Positions 7,078-8,387 of a stretch of 8,387 bases of DNA are shown here, in pieces. The translations under genes and the position numbers were made by a program. Source of the DNA: Treponema sp. GTDB lineage: Bacteria > Spirochaetota > Spirochaetia > Treponematales > Breznakiellaceae. The stretch lies in the NCBI GenBank assembly GCA_031257595.1, contig JAIROH010000006.1:1-8387 (forward strand), given 5' to 3'. The notes below the pieces were generated by a model. It did not search any database, was not told the origin of the DNA, and saw only the letters and a program-made list of their open reading frames with translations. How positions within the stretch are numbered: position 1 is the first letter of the stretch; every line of letters begins with the position of its first letter.

Positions 7078-7104
7078 GACACTGTTGATCTTGTTTGATA
7101 CCAT
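7076..7104 (+). promoter_or_regulatory. Sigma70-type promoter of the zinc unit
   Basis: TTGACA (7076-7081, perfect consensus) and TACCAT (7099-7104, 4 of 6) are exactly 17 bases apart. Transcription would start near 7111, leaving a short leader of about 15 bases that carries the GGTGG ribosome site of the first gene. The operator abuts and overlaps the -35 element. Confidence 0.75.
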
Positions 7105-7125
7105 GCCAAGTATGGTGGTTAACTT

Positions 7126-7422
7126 ATGATGAACAGGTTCAGGGTTTTTTGGCCGGGCCTTTGTTTTTGTTTTGTTACCGCCGTCCTTTTCGCGGAAAAC
7201 CACAGCCTTGCCGTTTTTGATCATGATTGCGGCGGCGCTGATTGTCCTGTATGCCTCCTGATGCAGACGGCGGAAAATTTTTTCAAGTCTCTTAAAAACA
7301 CCGTATTTCAACCGGCCTTTCAGGCGGGTATCTTTTCGACAACCGCGCTTGTGTTGAAACGGGCTTTTTTTCTTTTCATTCCAAAAAACGCCGTGAGGTT
7401 AAAAGTAAAAATGAACCGGTGA
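7126..7422 (+). CDS. Small membrane-anchored protein with HDC-x4-C-x2-C motif, metal-regulated
   Basis: This 98-residue protein starts with a hydrophobic signal or anchor segment (about 5-23, possible cleavage LFA|EN). A motif with H33, C35, C40 and C43 (HDCGGADCPVC) follows, then an amphipathic stretch and a second hydrophobic segment (about 66-86) before a basic tail ending KVKMNR. The layout suggests a periplasmic Cys/His cluster held at the inner membrane. I recall similar small proteins with H-D/E-C-x-G-x-x-C-P-x-C next to metal-uptake genes, but no function that I can name. GGTGG (7114-7118) lies 7 bases before the ATG. It is the first gene after the Fur-type operator and promoter and precedes the zinc-binding protein, so a role in zinc sensing, handover or transport is a reasonable inference. 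A second Met directly follows the first. Confidence 0.72.
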   Translation: MMNRFRVFWPGLCFCFVTAVLFAENHSLAVFDHDCGGADCPVCLLMQTAENFFKSLKNTVFQPAFQAGIFSTTALVLKRAFFLFIPKNAVRLKVKMNR

Positions 7423-7450
7423 TTCGTGTTCCGCTTCTTTTTCTTTAACA

Positions 7451-7501
7451 GGGGCGGCCCGGAAATTTCAGTTTCGGATGAGCCGCCGGAAACCGATTTT
7501 T
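7451..7501 (+). terminator. Possible attenuator with alternative hairpins
   Basis: GTTTCGG (7471-7477) can pair upstream with CCGGAAA (7459-7465, one bulge) or downstream with CCGGAAAC (7486-7493, one bulge). The upstream fold is enclosed by GGCGGC/GCCGCC (7453-7458 with 7482-7487), which shares bases with the downstream fold, so the two exclude each other. The downstream hairpin is followed within 3 bases by TTTTT (7497-7501), as in a weak intrinsic terminator. It could set the ratio of the small protein to the zinc-binding protein. Confidence 0.4.
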
Positions 7502-7513
7502 AACTTAACGAGC

Positions 7514-7544
7514 CGATTTCAAAACCCGGTTGGTTTTGAAATCG
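7514..7544 (+). promoter_or_regulatory. Perfect 13-bp hairpin before the ZnuA/ZinT-type gene
   Basis: CGATTTCAAAACC and GGTTTTGAAATCG are perfect arms around the loop CGGTT. No T-run follows. The stem ends 6 bases before the AGAGGAG ribosome site (7551-7557) of the next gene, so it fits a message-stabilising stem or a second dyad operator better than a terminator. Confidence 0.7.
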
Positions 7545-7566
7545 TATCTAAGAGGAGTTTATAGCA

Positions 7567-8387
7567 ATGAAACGAGTTGTCTTTTTTGTTTGTATATTGG
7601 CTTTGCTGGCGGCAGTTTTACCCGCCAAAGGACGGAATGAGGCGGAAACCTCGAACGGTAAAATAAATGTGGTGGCTACCATTTTTCCGCCCTATGATTT
7701 TGTCCGCGAGATTGCCGGAGACCGGGTGAACCTGACCATGCTGCTTCCTCCCGGAGCGGAAAGCCACTCCTTTGAACCAACCCCCCAGGATATCATTAAG
7801 ATACAAAACTGCGATGTCTTTATCTATGTGGGCGGCGAATCGGACGCCTGGGTAGAAACGATCCTCGAATCCGTGGATACCAGCCGTATGGAGATTATTA
7901 CCCTCATGGATTGTGTGGAGGTTGTGGAGGAAGTTGTCGTCGAGGGGATGCAGGACGAGGAAGAAGGCCACGACCACGGCCATTCCCATGAAGAGGAATC
8001 CTTTACCGTTGCCGATGTCAAAGACCGCGCCCTGACGGATTGGGAAGGGGATTGGCAGTCGGTGTATCCCCATCTTCTTGACGGAACCCTGAATCCGGTC
8101 TGGGAACACAGGGCCGAAGAGGGTGAAAAAACCGCCCGGGAGTATTATGAGGAATACAAGGCCCATTATGTTACGGATATAGACAGGGTTGTCATTACCG
8201 CCGATTCCATGACTTTCTACAGAAACGGCGTTCCGGTAACGGCGCGGTATGCGTATAGAGGAACCGGCATTACCCCCGTGGACGACGGAAGCCCCTGGGT
8301 GCGGTATAAGTTTGAGGCCCTTGGAAATCCGCCCAGGGGTGTGCCCAGGTATATTATGTTTAGCGATCACCTCCACGCTCCGGCCAA
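7567..8387 (+). CDS. Secreted zinc-binding protein: N-terminal ZnuA lobe fused to ZinT domain, cut by window edge
   Basis: The frame is open for 273 codons to the right edge. AGAGGAG lies 9 bases before the ATG. Residues 1-20 are a signal peptide (cleavage near LPA|K) without a lipobox. Residues 32-115 match the N-terminal lobe of ZnuA/TroA-type zinc solute-binding proteins: VVATIFPPYDFVREIAGDRV, then PGAESHSFEPTPQDI with ligand H67, then DVFIYVGGESDAWV. An acidic/His-rich loop (HDHGHSH, 135-141) follows. Where ZnuA proteins continue with DEHxWLSP and the second lobe, this one passes straight into a ZinT domain from about 146: LTDWEGDWQSVYPHLLDGTL, TFYRNG, YIMFSDHLHAP with a likely zinc-binding His. 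The remaining ZinT ligands lie beyond the edge. AdcA proteins join a full ZnuA domain to ZinT; here about half of ZnuA is absent. Likely role: periplasmic zinc capture and delivery. Confidence 0.9.
   Translation, partial: MKRVVFFVCILALLAAVLPAKGRNEAETSNGKINVVATIFPPYDFVREIAGDRVNLTMLLPPGAESHSFEPTPQDIIKIQNCDVFIYVGGESDAWVETILESVDTSRMEIITLMDCVEVVEEVVVEGMQDEEEGHDHGHSHEEESFTVADVKDRALTDWEGDWQSVYPHLLDGTLNPVWEHRAEEGEKTAREYYEEYKAHYVTDIDRVVITADSMTFYRNGVPVTARYAYRGTGITPVDDGSPWVRYKFEALGNPPRGVPRYIMFSDHLHAPA

Noticed and set aside
7100..7116. ACCAT/ATGGT dyad near the zinc promoter
   Set aside because: The left arm lies in the -10 element upstream of the predicted transcript start, so no RNA hairpin can form, and 5-base arms are easily chance.
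7900..8010. Frameshift at the ZnuA-ZinT junction that would hide a missing lobe
   Set aside because: The frame is continuous through the His-rich loop into ZinT, and there are too few bases between them to encode a second lobe in any frame.
7618..8376. 252-codon minus-strand open frame
   Set aside because: It is the reverse of the ZnuA/ZinT gene, whose plus-strand product has clear domains, signal peptide and ribosome site. The minus-strand protein shows no recognisable motif.

Overview
The window suggests a Gram-negative, diderm bacterium with roughly balanced base composition. The evidence is an outer-membrane beta-barrel protein ending in Phe, Sec signal peptides, and a trans-envelope RND export module. 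My best guess is a spirochaete, for example a termite-gut or rumen-type Treponema. That guess rests on general resemblance of gene content and style, not on a marker gene, and is only moderately secure.

Minus strand, read right to left. A ComF-family phosphoribosyltransferase (6966 to 6205) begins inside a 34-base near-perfect palindrome and ends at a cluster of inverted repeats about 150 bases long (6033-6184). After a gene-poor stretch comes a good sigma70-type promoter (5848-5819). It drives a tightly packed three-gene operon: an RND/MMPL exporter (start 5770), a periplasmic LolA-like protein (start 2987) and an outer-membrane barrel protein of DUF1302-like type (start 2217). Each junction is a 4-base ATGA overlap, so translation is probably coupled. 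Together these look like an inner membrane-periplasm-outer membrane route for a hydrophobic or lipid-like cargo. The exporter and the barrel protein share unusual acidic FGFG-rich tracts. About 50 bases further, on the same strand, is the N-terminal part of a DPPY-type adenine DNA methyltransferase that runs off the left edge.

Plus strand, right end. A metal-responsive unit starts with a 29-base perfect palindrome that matches the Fur box at 17 of 19 positions and abuts and overlaps by two bases a TTGACA -35 element (promoter 7076-7104). It is followed by a 98-residue membrane-anchored protein with an HDC-x4-C-x2-C motif. Next is a 144-base spacer with two mutually exclusive hairpins, then a further 13-bp hairpin. 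The last gene is a secreted zinc-binding protein cut by the window edge. It joins only the N-terminal lobe of a ZnuA/TroA-type solute-binding protein, through its His-rich loop, to a ZinT domain. Given the genes, the Fur-type operator is most likely a Zur (zinc) site.

The most unusual content is this zinc unit (half-ZnuA/ZinT chimera, small Cys/His protein, layered leader structures) and the shared FGFG tracts of the export operon. I see no tRNA, rRNA, CRISPR array, transposase or phage gene.
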